Source: DATJLY01 sp035604615
GTDB lineage: Bacteria; Pseudomonadota; Alphaproteobacteria; ATCC43930; CGMCC-115725
Reading direction: 5' to 3'
NCBI GenBank assembly: GCA_035604615.1
Contig: DATNID010000010.1
Span: 55,930-119,929 of the forward strand
Length of the DNA: 64,000 nucleotides
Below the pieces are notes generated by a model that saw only the letters and a list, made by a program, of their open reading frames with translations, ran no database searches and was not told where the DNA came from. This document shows, in pieces, positions 7,256 to 15,629 of the stretch; position 1 is the stretch's first letter, and each line of letters begins with the position of its first letter. A program made the translations under genes and the position numbers.

Positions 7256-9406
7256 TCAAGGCAGTCCTTCGATCTCCTCGTCGGGCTGCTCCGGCTCGTC
7301 TGGCAGCCGGAAGAAGTTGTCGCCTTGGGTTCGGTAGGCGGCCGTCAGGAACTTTACGAGCAGCCCAGGTGACGGCGGCCGTCCGCGGCCATTCGAGTGC
7401 GGGGTGCAGTGCTGCCTGATCTCCCGGACGATCCCTGCAACGAGAAGGCCGGCGACCTGCCCCTCGGCCGATCCGCCCGGCGCCGTCCTTACCCATGCGA
7501 CGCTCTGGGCGACGTTCTTCAGTTCCGTGGTGCGTTCCCCCCGTGCCCGAGCCGCCCGCATCACTTCTAGGAACTCTTGCATGAGCGACGGTTTCGGCCG
7601 TGGTCTGTCCATGAGGGGTTCCGGCGTCACAGGATCGTGCCCGTCACGATCCCTGACACGATCGAGCACGAAGGTATGCCGCGGGCCGCTTGAGGTCTCG
7701 ACGGTGACGGGACGCGCCCGCATCTTGAACGGCTTGGCCTCATGCCCCTCGCGCTGGAAAGCGTTGGAGATGGTCACGGTGCCCTCCACCTTGTCGAGCT
7801 TAATGGAGACACCGGGATCGTCCTCAAGGACGGTCGAGCCGCGGTGCCTCGTTCCTTGCGCGTTGGTATGGTGGATCAGCGCGACGAAGCAGTTGCATTC
7901 TTCGACGAGCTTGTCGGCGAGGTCGATGACGTAGCCGGCGTCACGTGCCGAGTTCTCGTCGAGACCACGCATCAATCTGGCGGTGGTGTCGAATACCACC
8001 ATCGCCAGTCGGCCGTCTTCTGGTATCGACCGCTTCAGGGCGGCGATGAATTGCCTCACCGCATCGGGTCGGTCGGGCCTTGGGAATTTCTTGCCGATGA
8101 CGTGATAGACCGGCCGCTCGACCTTGTGCTGCTCGACCCAAGCTGGTGCTCGTACGGTCTCGATGTCACCGCGCCCCTCACCTGCAACATGCACCACCAC
8201 CGGGCGCTTGTCGTCAGGACGCTCGACGTAGGCAAAACCCTTCTCGCCATCACCGGCCGCAAACGGCTGGCGTGCCACGATGGAAAGCCCGAGGTCGAGC
8301 GTGACGGCCGTCTTATAGGTGCCCTTTCCGCCGCTGATGATGCCGACACCGATGCGTGGCAACAGTCCCTCCAACAACCATTCGGGCGGCTTGTCGGTCG
8401 AGTAGTTGTCGAACAGCCGGAAGCCGTAGCTCTCGATAGCCTTCTCCTCGTCCGCAGCGTGCTTCTCAGCGCCATCATCGGGGATGGTGCTATCCACGGG
8501 CGGCGCGGTCGGATGCTCACCACGGCTCGGCTCCTGCGCTGCTGGTGCCGTTTCGGCGTCGAGCTTTGCCATCAGTACGGCGGCCTTCGATCCCAACGGC
8601 TGCGACCTGTTGGCGTAACCGCTGCGAACCTTCTCCCGTAATTCGTCTGGTTCCCACTCCGGCTCGCATCTAGGATTGTAGTGCTCCACCATCAGGTCGA
8701 AGGCACGATCCTCAGAGATGCCGAGATCGCCGAGCGCAGCTGCGGTCACATAGGTCTGCTCGTCACCATGCTCGCCCTGGATCGCGGGAGGACGCGCCAG
8801 CAGGTAGGACACGGCGCGGTCTTCGTTCTCAGGGCTGTCTCGATCGGCCTCAGGGAGATCGTGCTGTACCGGCTTCTCTCCCGCGGCTGATGTCAGGTAC
8901 GGTAATAACCAGTCCGACGCATCTGCGATCTCCACATTGACCTCGACGGTGTAGATGCCGTTTGGCAACGCCGAACCAGGGACAAGGCCATAACCACGAT
9001 GACCACGGACATCAATGCCGGCATCCTTGCCGAAGTGATGCGCGTTCGTCACCGGGTACGGCACTTTGAAATAGAGATGCCGACCACCGGTCGGTGTCCC
9101 GATGGTGAGCGTTTTCGGGAGGATCGCATTTTGCAACTCAAGCAGGCCCAGCGCTTCGATGCCGTTCTTGCCGTCCTTCACGTCGAGATCGAGGATGACG
9201 CCATGCTCACCACCGAGCGTGGCAATGTTCATCTCAGGATTGGTGTCGAACCTCGCTGCGATGATGTCGGGGTCGCAGGTCTCCTCCCAAGCCCCAGGGA
9301 ACGGCACCTTCTCACCAGGGCTGATGCCGATGACGGGACGGCCGCGCTTGGCCAAGGCGAGCGCCCATGTGAGGCGCGCGTTGACTTTTCTTAGTGTGTC
9401 GGGCAT
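7256..9406 (-). CDS. Bifunctional primase-polymerase / RepA-type helicase
   Basis: The 716-residue protein is a replicative primase-helicase. The N-terminal Prim-Pol domain shows the metal-binding pair Asp73/Asp75 in LDLDVKDGKNG and the TPTGGRHLYF motif at about 104-113. A linker follows, then a RecA-like AAA domain with Walker A GGKGTYKT at 359-366 and a Walker B strand ending VVFDTTARL at about 460, plus the IHHTNAQGTRHRG sensor region typical of RepA/AAA_25 ATPases. AGGAGG lies six bases before the ATG. This fusion is typical of plasmids, phages and satellites, and here it presumably drives replication of the excised element from the neighbouring repeat array. Confidence 0.9.
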   Translation of the reverse strand: MPDTLRKVNARLTWALALAKRGRPVIGISPGEKVPFPGAWEETCDPDIIAARFDTNPEMNIATLGGEHGVILDLDVKDGKNGIEALGLLELQNAILPKTLTIGTPTGGRHLYFKVPYPVTNAHHFGKDAGIDVRGHRGYGLVPGSALPNGIYTVEVNVEIADASDWLLPYLTSAAGEKPVQHDLPEADRDSPENEDRAVSYLLARPPAIQGEHGDEQTYVTAAALGDLGISEDRAFDLMVEHYNPRCEPEWEPDELREKVRSGYANRSQPLGSKAAVLMAKLDAETAPAAQEPSRGEHPTAPPVDSTIPDDGAEKHAADEEKAIESYGFRLFDNYSTDKPPEWLLEGLLPRIGVGIISGGKGTYKTAVTLDLGLSIVARQPFAAGDGEKGFAYVERPDDKRPVVVHVAGEGRGDIETVRAPAWVEQHKVERPVYHVIGKKFPRPDRPDAVRQFIAALKRSIPEDGRLAMVVFDTTARLMRGLDENSARDAGYVIDLADKLVEECNCFVALIHHTNAQGTRHRGSTVLEDDPGVSIKLDKVEGTVTISNAFQREGHEAKPFKMRARPVTVETSSGPRHTFVLDRVRDRDGHDPVTPEPLMDRPRPKPSLMQEFLEVMRAARARGERTTELKNVAQSVAWVRTAPGGSAEGQVAGLLVAGIVREIRQHCTPHSNGRGRPPSPGLLVKFLTAAYRTQGDNFFRLPDEPEQPDEEIEGLP

Positions 9407-9430
9407 AGTTGCCTCCTCAGTTCGATATTC

Positions 9431-9468
9431 AAACCGCGCCGCATCCCTGCCAGGACGGCGCGGTTTTT
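9431..9468. terminator. Long palindrome between the Cys-rich gene and the primase gene
   Basis: AAACCGCGCCG (9431-9441) pairs with CGGCGCGGTTT (9456-9466) around a 14-base loop. On the + strand it ends in TTTTT; on the - strand, the direction of the flanking genes, it ends in TTTGAA. It may attenuate read-through from the AlpA-like gene into the primase-helicase gene, which starts 25 bases further on. Confidence 0.65.
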
Positions 9469-9478
9469 ATTTGTCCGC

Positions 9479-9697
9479 TCAGTTCTCGACACACTCGGGG
9501 GGCAGCAGCCGATCAAGCGGAACGGTCACGCGGTCTATGCAGTCTATGGGCGGACGGGCATCGTATCCGCAGGTGACGCATTTCTCCCACGGATAGTCCG
9601 GGTGATCGTCACGCGGGTTGCCTTCGTCCCAGCACTCCATCCCGCAACAGGCGCAAGTTTCACCTGCGACGGTGAGAACAACTTTCATGAGGCTCAT
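9479..9697 (-). CDS. Small Cys-rich (zinc-ribbon-like) protein
   Basis: The 72-residue product has a first cluster CACCGMEC at about residues 14-21, a second pair CVTCG at about 40-44, and single Cys residues at about 53 and 69. The spacing of two Cys clusters around an acidic loop (DEGNPRDDHPDYPW) is that of a zinc ribbon or finger, so a nucleic-acid or protein adaptor role is plausible. It overlaps the AlpA-like gene upstream by four bases. No named family is recognised. Confidence 0.65.
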   Translation of the reverse strand: MSLMKVVLTVAGETCACCGMECWDEGNPRDDHPDYPWEKCVTCGYDARPPIDCIDRVTVPLDRLLPPECVEN

Positions 9698-9966
9698 GGC
9701 CGCGCCCTCCTCTTAGCCGCAAGCTCGGCAGGCTTGTGCGGCCGGAGACGGGCGCGAGGGAGCTTAGCAAGCGCTTCCTCGATCTCATCCGCGTACCATC
9801 GCAACGGGGCCTGCTTGGAAACACCGAGCTTGAGCGGTTGCGGGATGACGCCGCGATGGCAGTAGTCATAGATGGCGTCACGGCTGCATCCGAACATCTT
9901 GCAGAGATGATCGAAGGTCAGCATGACACGCGGCCTGTAGGCCGTGTTTTCGGTGGTGGTGGTCAT
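9694..9966 (-). CDS. AlpA/excisionase-type helix-turn-helix protein
   Basis: The 90-residue product contains a winged helix-turn-helix of the MerR/AlpA excisionase type: LTFDHLCKMFGCSRDAIYDY, then GVIPQP and RWYADEIEEAL at about residues 16-70. Such proteins control excision or early genes of prophages and integrative elements. The ATG at 9966 is taken because the longer frame upstream is low-complexity; no clear ribosome site precedes either. It is the promoter-proximal gene of the replication module and overlaps the Cys-rich gene by four bases. Confidence 0.8.
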   Translation of the reverse strand: MTTTTENTAYRPRVMLTFDHLCKMFGCSRDAIYDYCHRGVIPQPLKLGVSKQAPLRWYADEIEEALAKLPRARLRPHKPAELAAKRRARP

Positions 9967-10301
9967 GGTACGTACCCGATGCAGAGGGAGGCGCGTAGCG
10001 GCTGCATCAGGTGTCCGAAGTTGCCGCCCTTGCGGGGTGAAAGCGCAACCCGCTACGGGATGCACCACGGCGTCGGCGTGGGTTCTCAGTAGAGCGGTTT
10101 ATGCAGGTGCCCATCCCCTGCGACCGCGACCGCCCTGCCGTTGCCTTATCCAGCGTCCAGGCGGCTCACTATCTATATAGTCATGTCACGCGCCTGCTGT
10201 CCAGGGCGGTTGCCCGCATCAATCGGCATACTGCCAGCGGATTCGCCGTTGTGACCAAGCCCAAGACCAAGACCATGCTAACCTATTGATATTATAGGTG
10301 A
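9967..10301. other. Right terminal spacer of the element
   Basis: This 335-base stretch has no supported gene. It includes the promoter region for the AlpA-like gene and becomes AT-rich toward the end. The last part holds an imperfect palindrome, CCTAT (10282-10286) and ATAGG (10294-10298) around TGATATT, directly before the host oxygenase remnant. The 10-mer ATTGATATTA in this palindrome recurs at 7110-7119 inside the repeat array. The palindrome is a candidate recombinase site (attR half), by position only. Confidence 0.5.
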
Positions 10302-10553
10302 TACCCTTTCATCATCGAGGAATCGATGGGGCCGATCGCCGACCGCAGCGCGGAATATCTCGGCACCAGCGACGCGGTGATCGTGCGCGCGCGCCGCCTG
10401 CTGCTCGACGCGCTCGACCAGCACGCCTCGGGCACGCTGCCGTTCGGGCTCGAGGCCGAGCTCGATTACAGCCGCATCCGCGGGCTCGCCATCCGCTTCC
10501 CGCGCGCGACCAACTGGCTCGACATCGACCCGCTCGCGCCGCCGAAGTTCTAG
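10302..10553 (+). pseudogene. 3' fragment of a Rieske ring-hydroxylating oxygenase alpha subunit
   Basis: The frame reads from a stop codon at 10299-10301 through IIEESMGPIADRSAEYLGTS to a proper stop at 10553. It matches the C-terminal section of the intact oxygenase at 20941-22212, which has QEGMGPIVDRARETLGTSDR at the same place followed by the same RRLLLEA-type helix. Everything before about residue 330 of a normal 420-residue protein is missing, including the Rieske and iron sites. The simplest explanation is insertion of the mobile element into the gene; the 5' part should lie left of the window. Confidence 0.85.
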
Positions 10554-10562
10554 ACGCGGCGC

Positions 10563-11708
10563 TCAGCCGGCCTTGGCTTTGAGCTCGGTCGCGGCGCGGG
10601 TGTAGCCGCCATCGCCGCCATCGACGAAATGGACGTGCTGGCCGGCCGCGGCGGAGGTCACGAGGCAGGTCATCACCGCATGGTCCGAAACGCACATGCC
10701 GTAGCGTAGATCGCCGCTCTTCGCGCACTCGTCGAGATATGCGCGCACCGCATCGACGCGGTCGGCGGGACAGTCGAACACCACGCACAGGCTCTCGTCG
10801 AAGCGCGCGAAATCGACCGCGCCCTTGGCGACCTCGCCGACATAGCGCTTGGCATCGAAGCGCCCGAGCCGCAGCCCGAAATGCACGAACACATAGGCGA
10901 TCAGCGTGTCCAGACCAACGAGGAGCTTCATCAGTGGCAGCGGCCACTTGCCGTGCCGCGCGCGGGCCTCGCGCTCGAGCCCCTGGGGCGGCCAGCGCGC
11001 CTCGAGCGCTTCCTCCGAGACCGCCTTGAGATTTGGCACGCCGGCGATGCGCGCGATCTCGGCATGGAGCGAAGCGTGATCGGCCGCGCGCAGAACCAGC
11101 GACACCATGCGCCCGCGCGCCGCCTGGACCGGGGTCCAGCGGCATGACAGGCCGGTGAGATCGGGCGTGACGCCGTCGTCCTCGCTGTCCTCGACCATGG
11201 CGAGACGCGCCAGCGCCGGCTCGCCCGTGCCCTTGACCGCGCGCTCGAGCAGCTCGATGCCGCCGCCGCGAAACACCGCATAGGCGCTGCCCGGGGAGGG
11301 CTCGTAGCGCCCGACCAGGACGGCGGCGCCGCGGCTCGTCAGGATCGAGACCGGCACTATGCCGACCCGCAAATCGAGCCCGAACTCGCGCGCGGCAAAG
11401 CCGCGGGTCCGGCCCAGAACGCGCCGCGCCGAAGCGCCGTGCTCGGGTGGCACCAACGCCACCGCGCCATCGCCGGCGAACTGGTAGGGGATCGAGCCGC
11501 ACAGATTGACCAAGGCGGCGATCAACGCGGCGGCGGCGAAATTGACCTCGGCATGGCGCCCGGCCGCCACGGCAGAGGTCGAGCCGCGAATGTCCGAGAG
11601 GGCGAGCCACCAATCCGGCGGCGCGGCCGCGTATTCGCGCTCGTCGAACACGCCGGCGGCGGAACGCAAGGGCTCGAGCCGGTGGTAGAAATCGTCGTAA
11701 GCCGCCAT
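10563..11708 (-). CDS. DUF3095-family protein with cyclase-like motifs
   Basis: The 381-residue product matches the DUF3095 family in length and sequence. Its N-terminal half has LSDIRGSTSAV (about 34-44) and FAGDGAVALVP (about 75-85). These are laid out like the two metal-binding aspartate motifs of class III nucleotidyl cyclases, so a cyclase-like fold is likely; activity is unproven for the family. The C-terminal half has no recognisable motif. It is the last gene of a - strand set (MFS carrier, MetE-like, LLM enzyme, this), 80 bases after the LLM gene. It ends nine bases past the broken oxygenase gene. Confidence 0.75.
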   Translation of the reverse strand: MAAYDDFYHRLEPLRSAAGVFDEREYAAAPPDWWLALSDIRGSTSAVAAGRHAEVNFAAAALIAALVNLCGSIPYQFAGDGAVALVPPEHGASARRVLGRTRGFAAREFGLDLRVGIVPVSILTSRGAAVLVGRYEPSPGSAYAVFRGGGIELLERAVKGTGEPALARLAMVEDSEDDGVTPDLTGLSCRWTPVQAARGRMVSLVLRAADHASLHAEIARIAGVPNLKAVSEEALEARWPPQGLEREARARHGKWPLPLMKLLVGLDTLIAYVFVHFGLRLGRFDAKRYVGEVAKGAVDFARFDESLCVVFDCPADRVDAVRAYLDECAKSGDLRYGMCVSDHAVMTCLVTSAAAGQHVHFVDGGDGGYTRAATELKAKAG

Positions 11709-11788
11709 GCCATCCTCGGCCTGCCACCGAGCGGACGCTAGCGCGCCACCGCGTGCGGCGCCAACTTCGAGACGACCGCCGATTCGTC

Positions 11789-12844
11789 TTAGGAAACGAA
11801 GAACGGCGCGACTTCGGCCATGAAGCGGGCCATCTCGTCCTTGACCTGCGCGTGCGGCTTGAGGCCGAGGTTGAAATAGAGGATCGCCTCGTCGTACCCG
11901 GCCGCCTCGACCTTGCGCTTCAAGGTGTCGGCGATCTGCGCCGGCGAGCCGAGCAGCACCGCGTTCTCGGTGAATTCCTCCGGCTTCATCGTTTGGTAGC
12001 GCGCGACGATCGGCGCGAAGTAGCTGTAATTCGCCGGCGCCGTGGCCGGATCGCCCGGGAGCGCGTGCGAGGTGCATTCCTTGTGGTAGCGCAGCTGCCG
12101 CTCGCGCGCCGCGCGCTCCTGCTGCTTCGTGTCGGCGAAGTGGATGAAATAGCTGGTCACCAGCCGGCCGGGCGCGCGCCCCTGGGCGGCGCATGCCTCG
12201 CGGTAGGTGTCCGCCGCCTGCTTCAGCCCGCCATGGATCGAGGACGCCGCGCCCGCAGCCACCACGAGCCCCAGCCCGAGCCGCGCCGTCAGCTCGATCG
12301 AAGGCTTCGAGAACGAACCGATATAGGTCGGGATCGGCCGCTGCAGCGGCATCGGCGTGATGCGCACATCGTCGAATTGATAGTATTTGCCATGGTGAGT
12401 GAGCGGCGCGGCGCTCGTCCACAGGCGCTGCACGATCTCGATGCCCTCGGCGAAGACCGCGGCGTTCTCGGCGAAATTGGCCTGGAGCGGTCCGTACTCG
12501 TTGCGGTCATAGCCGCGGCCGGTGGCGAAATCGACGCGGCCGTCACTCAGGAGGTCGAGCGTCGCCCATTGCTCGGCGACGCGGATCGGATGGTGCAAAG
12601 GCAGAACATTGACGGCCGGCGCGAGCCTGATGCGCTTGGTGCGCGCCGCGATGTGGGCGAGCGCGAGGTCGGGGCAGGACAGCACGCCCAGCGAGCTGAA
12701 GTGATGCTCGCCGATCCAGGCGGAATGAAATCCGACCTCTTCGGCGTAGATCGCCTGGTCGACGATATTGAGAATGGTCTCGTTGGCCCCGCGTGGATTG
12801 TCGGCGTAGTGGTTGTCGCTGAGCGTGAAATAGCCGAATTTCAT
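11789..12844 (-). CDS. LLM-class flavin-dependent oxidoreductase
   Basis: The 351-residue protein is a bacterial-luciferase-like TIM barrel that would use reduced FMN (or F420) to oxidise an organic substrate. Diagnostic segments are the start MKFGYFTLSD, the GFHSAWIGEHHF strand-loop near residue 39, and the phosphate-binding region LSDGRVDFATGRGYDRNEYG at about 97-116. The length is normal. It starts six bases after the MetE-like gene, so the two are co-expressed. The substrate is not predictable; the same LLM plus MetE-like pairing recurs at 24398-26561. Confidence 0.88.
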   Translation of the reverse strand: MKFGYFTLSDNHYADNPRGANETILNIVDQAIYAEEVGFHSAWIGEHHFSSLGVLSCPDLALAHIAARTKRIRLAPAVNVLPLHHPIRVAEQWATLDLLSDGRVDFATGRGYDRNEYGPLQANFAENAAVFAEGIEIVQRLWTSAAPLTHHGKYYQFDDVRITPMPLQRPIPTYIGSFSKPSIELTARLGLGLVVAAGAASSIHGGLKQAADTYREACAAQGRAPGRLVTSYFIHFADTKQQERAARERQLRYHKECTSHALPGDPATAPANYSYFAPIVARYQTMKPEEFTENAVLLGSPAQIADTLKRKVEAAGYDEAILYFNLGLKPHAQVKDEMARFMAEVAPFFVS

Positions 12845-12850
12845 GCCGCG

Positions 12851-13957
12851 TCAGCCCCACACCTGGCGCGCCACCTCGACGATGCGGGCGAGCTTGCGCT
12901 CGACGGCGTCGTGAGGCAGCCGACCGCGGCGCGCGTTGCTCGAGAAGCCGCATTGCGGCGACAGGCATAGCTGCTCGAGCGGCGCCGAGCGCGCGGCCTC
13001 GTCGATGCGCCGCTTCAATGCGTCCGAGGTCTCGATCGCGGCGAGCTTGGTCGACACCAGGCCGAGCACCGCCTTCTTGCCCTTGGGCAGGAAGCGCAGC
13101 GGCGTGAAATCGCCGGCGCGCGGCGTATCGTATTCGAGGAAGAACCCGTCGACATTGAGGCGGTTGAAGATGCGGTCGGCGATCGGCTCGTAGCCGCCGT
13201 CGGCCATGCCATGGTCGCGGTTGCCGCGGCAGAAATGGACGCACACGGTCATGCCGGCGGGCCGGTCCTTGATCGATTGGTTGATGGCGTCGATATAGGT
13301 GTCGATCAGCTCGTCCGGATTTTCGCCGCGTCCCTTGACGATGTCGCGATTCTTGGGATCGCACAGCACCGCGAGCGGCACCTCGTCCATCTGCAGGTAC
13401 GTGCAGCCGCGCGCAGCGAGATCGGCCACCTCCTCGCGCATGATGCGGGCAAGATCGGCGAAGAAGGGCGCGCGCGTCGGATAGACCTTGCGATCGAGCA
13501 GCATGTCGCCGTTGAAATGCGCGATCGACGGAGTCGGCACGTTGGCCTTGATCGGCCGCTTGGTCATCGCCTTCAGGACCGAGAAATCGTCGGCCGAGAG
13601 CGGCTCGCGCCGCTTGAGGGGGCCCACCACCTTGGGCTCGCCCATTGCCGCCCATTCGGTACCGTCATACATGCGGAACATGAAGGCGGGCGGCGAGGCT
13701 TCCTTGGAGAACCCGTCGCATTTCTCGAACAGGAACTCGCGCCAGCCGGTCTTGGGAAACTCGCCGTCGGTGATGGCGCCGATGCCGACCCGCTCCTGCA
13801 TCGCCACGATCTCGGCGATGGCGTCGCGCTCGATGCGCTTCAATTCGTCGCGCTTCATCTTGCCCGCGGCGAAATCGTCGCGCGCCAGCAACAGCGTCTC
13901 GGGCCGTGGGAAGCTGCCAACGTGCTCGGCGCGATAAGGCGGCTTGTCGTCTGCCAT
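12851..13957 (-). CDS. MetE-like (cobalamin-independent methionine synthase II family) protein
   Basis: The 368-residue protein corresponds to the catalytic C-terminal half of MetE. The zinc ligands are visible: HFC in VHFCRGN (about 231-238), the Glu of FLEYDTPRAG (about 266-275) and the Cys of LSPQCGFSS (about 330-338). It starts with the family signature PPYRAEHVGSFPRP. GAGGAGA precedes the ATG at 13957. The family moves methyl or alkyl groups to thiols; methionine synthesis is one option, but a catabolic demethylase or alkyl-thiol transferase role fits the neighbours better. It follows the MFS gene by 67 bases and precedes the LLM gene by six. Confidence 0.85.
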   Translation of the reverse strand: MADDKPPYRAEHVGSFPRPETLLLARDDFAAGKMKRDELKRIERDAIAEIVAMQERVGIGAITDGEFPKTGWREFLFEKCDGFSKEASPPAFMFRMYDGTEWAAMGEPKVVGPLKRREPLSADDFSVLKAMTKRPIKANVPTPSIAHFNGDMLLDRKVYPTRAPFFADLARIMREEVADLAARGCTYLQMDEVPLAVLCDPKNRDIVKGRGENPDELIDTYIDAINQSIKDRPAGMTVCVHFCRGNRDHGMADGGYEPIADRIFNRLNVDGFFLEYDTPRAGDFTPLRFLPKGKKAVLGLVSTKLAAIETSDALKRRIDEAARSAPLEQLCLSPQCGFSSNARRGRLPHDAVERKLARIVEVARQVWG

Positions 13958-14024
13958 GGCCGGTCTCCTCGCTGAGTGGTACGCCTGTTCTGTCACTGCG
14001 GCGGCGGCGGCGCAAGGGGCGCGC

Positions 14025-15485
14025 TCAATCGGCGCTGGCCGGCACGGGCGCGGCCCGCGGCATGGCGATGCGCAGGAAGCGGAACATGAACACCACCGCG
14101 AGCCCGAGCGGGATCCAGCAGAAGACATAGACGGAGGTGACGGCGTGCGCGACCGCCTCGGGCTCGGTCGCATCGCCGAGTCCGGCCGCGTTTGCGATCA
14201 CGCCGGCGATGGCGGCGCCGAACGCCGTTCCGAGCGAGCGGATGGAGGTGAGCGCGGCCGCGGTGACGCGCTGCTCGCCCTCCGCCGCGCCCGCCATGGT
14301 GCGGGCGACGAGATGCACGTTGTAGATGCCGACGCCGATCCCCATGACGAAGGCGGACCCCGCCAGCACTTCGAGCGCCGGCAGGCGCGCGACGAGCGTG
14401 ATGGTGACGAGCGACACGAAGGCGAGCAGCGGTCCCGCCCACAATGCCACGCGCTCGCGCGCGCCCGACCAGCCGGACGACCAGACCGTGCCGACGGTCC
14501 ACCCGAACGAGATGATGATGGTGACGAAATTGACGAACAGCGGCGAGACGCCATGCACCACCTGCAGCAGCAGCGGCAAGAACAAGGTCACCGATGTCTG
14601 CGACATCCCGTGCAGCGTCAATATCCACAATGACAGACCGACCGGCGCGGTCAGCGACAAGGCGCGCGAGGGAAAGAGCCGGTTGCCGGCGTCGCGGTCG
14701 AGCCGGAACGCCAAACCAACCAGTCCGACCGCCGCGGCGATGAGCGCGATCCGCATGATGGTGTTGTCGATCGGTCCGGTGGCGGCGACGCAGAACACGC
14801 CGATCGCGAGCGTCGCCAGGCGGAAGAGCGGGAAGGGCGGCAGGCGGCCGCGCTCGGCCTCGGTGTCGAGCCGATCGGGAATCTTGAGGCGCGCCAGGAT
14901 CGCGAATGCGACCATGAACGGCACCATCAGCCAGAACGAGCCGCGCCACCAATGGATGGTGGCGAACACCCCGCCGACGATCGGGCCGCTGAGATGGCAC
15001 AGGGTGAAGGCGCCCTGCGACAGCGCCAGGATGCGCGTGCGGAGCCGCGCGTCGTAGAGGCTGGCGATGAGCGCAGTGCCGCCGCCCGACACCAGCCCGC
15101 CGGCCCAGCCCTGCGCGCCGCGCGCGACGACGAGCGTGGCCATGTCGGGCGCCAGCGCGCACACCGTCGTGCCCAGCGCGAAGATCGCCGCGCCCAGCGC
15201 ATAGCCGTTGCGGGCGCCGAATTTCGACCACACCGCCCCGGTCGAGGACGCGCCCACGATCGAGCCGATGGTGTAGATCATCGCCGCCCAGGTGTAATAA
15301 ACCGCGCCGCCGATATCGGCGACGATGGTCGGCATGATGATGGCGATCACCAGGATCTGCGTCCCGTGCATGGCGATGCCGCCGATCACCAGCGCGGTGT
15401 ATAGGCCGCGCCCGCCGCTGAACAGCTCGCCCCAGGAGCCTTTCTCGACCTCGCGGTCGGCCCGATTCGCGTCCCTGCCGCTCAT
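14025..15485 (-). CDS. MFS transporter, EmrB/QacA-like
   Basis: The 486-residue protein has about 14 hydrophobic segments and begins MSGRDANRADREVEKGSW before the first span. The motif-A-like loop after the second span (STGAVWSKFGARNGY) and the proline/glycine-rich fifth span (LCHLSGPIVGGVFATIHWW) are typical of the 14-span drug:proton antiporter branch. It is the first gene of a - strand set with MetE-like and LLM genes, so it probably moves their substrate or product. The start at 15485 avoids an upstream frame that continues antisense through the next gene. Confidence 0.85.
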   Translation of the reverse strand: MSGRDANRADREVEKGSWGELFSGGRGLYTALVIGGIAMHGTQILVIAIIMPTIVADIGGAVYYTWAAMIYTIGSIVGASSTGAVWSKFGARNGYALGAAIFALGTTVCALAPDMATLVVARGAQGWAGGLVSGGGTALIASLYDARLRTRILALSQGAFTLCHLSGPIVGGVFATIHWWRGSFWLMVPFMVAFAILARLKIPDRLDTEAERGRLPPFPLFRLATLAIGVFCVAATGPIDNTIMRIALIAAAVGLVGLAFRLDRDAGNRLFPSRALSLTAPVGLSLWILTLHGMSQTSVTLFLPLLLQVVHGVSPLFVNFVTIIISFGWTVGTVWSSGWSGARERVALWAGPLLAFVSLVTITLVARLPALEVLAGSAFVMGIGVGIYNVHLVARTMAGAAEGEQRVTAAALTSIRSLGTAFGAAIAGVIANAAGLGDATEPEAVAHAVTSVYVFCWIPLGLAVVFMFRFLRIAMPRAAPVPASAD

Positions 15486-15629
15486 TCTTCTTGGCGCCGC
15501 CCGAATTCTCCGTCCGCATGATGGCGCAAATCGTGCGCGCGCGGAATGGCGTCGCGGCGACGAGCGGGTTGTGTCCGGCGCGGTTCCGTGACACGATTCA
15601 TCGATGCAAGCTGCCACGGGGAAATCGCG

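Larger units (their letters stand above)
1..10301. mobile_element. Right part of an integrated element (phage-satellite-like or small integrative element)
   Basis: The block has lower GC and AT-rich spacers compared with the rest of the window. It carries a small serine recombinase, a Prim-Pol/AAA primase-helicase, an AlpA-like regulator, a repeat array and many unrecognised small genes. Its right edge is defined by a Rieske oxygenase coding sequence that begins abruptly at about 10302 without its first 300-odd codons. The left edge and the rest of the oxygenase gene lie before base 1, so element length is unknown. A satellite or integrative plasmid is inferred from gene content; no capsid, tail or conjugation gene is visible. 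Confidence 0.75.

Noticed and set aside
1181..10301. Complete prophage
   Set aside because: No large terminase, portal, capsid, tail or lysis genes are visible in the 10 kb, although the left part is outside the window.
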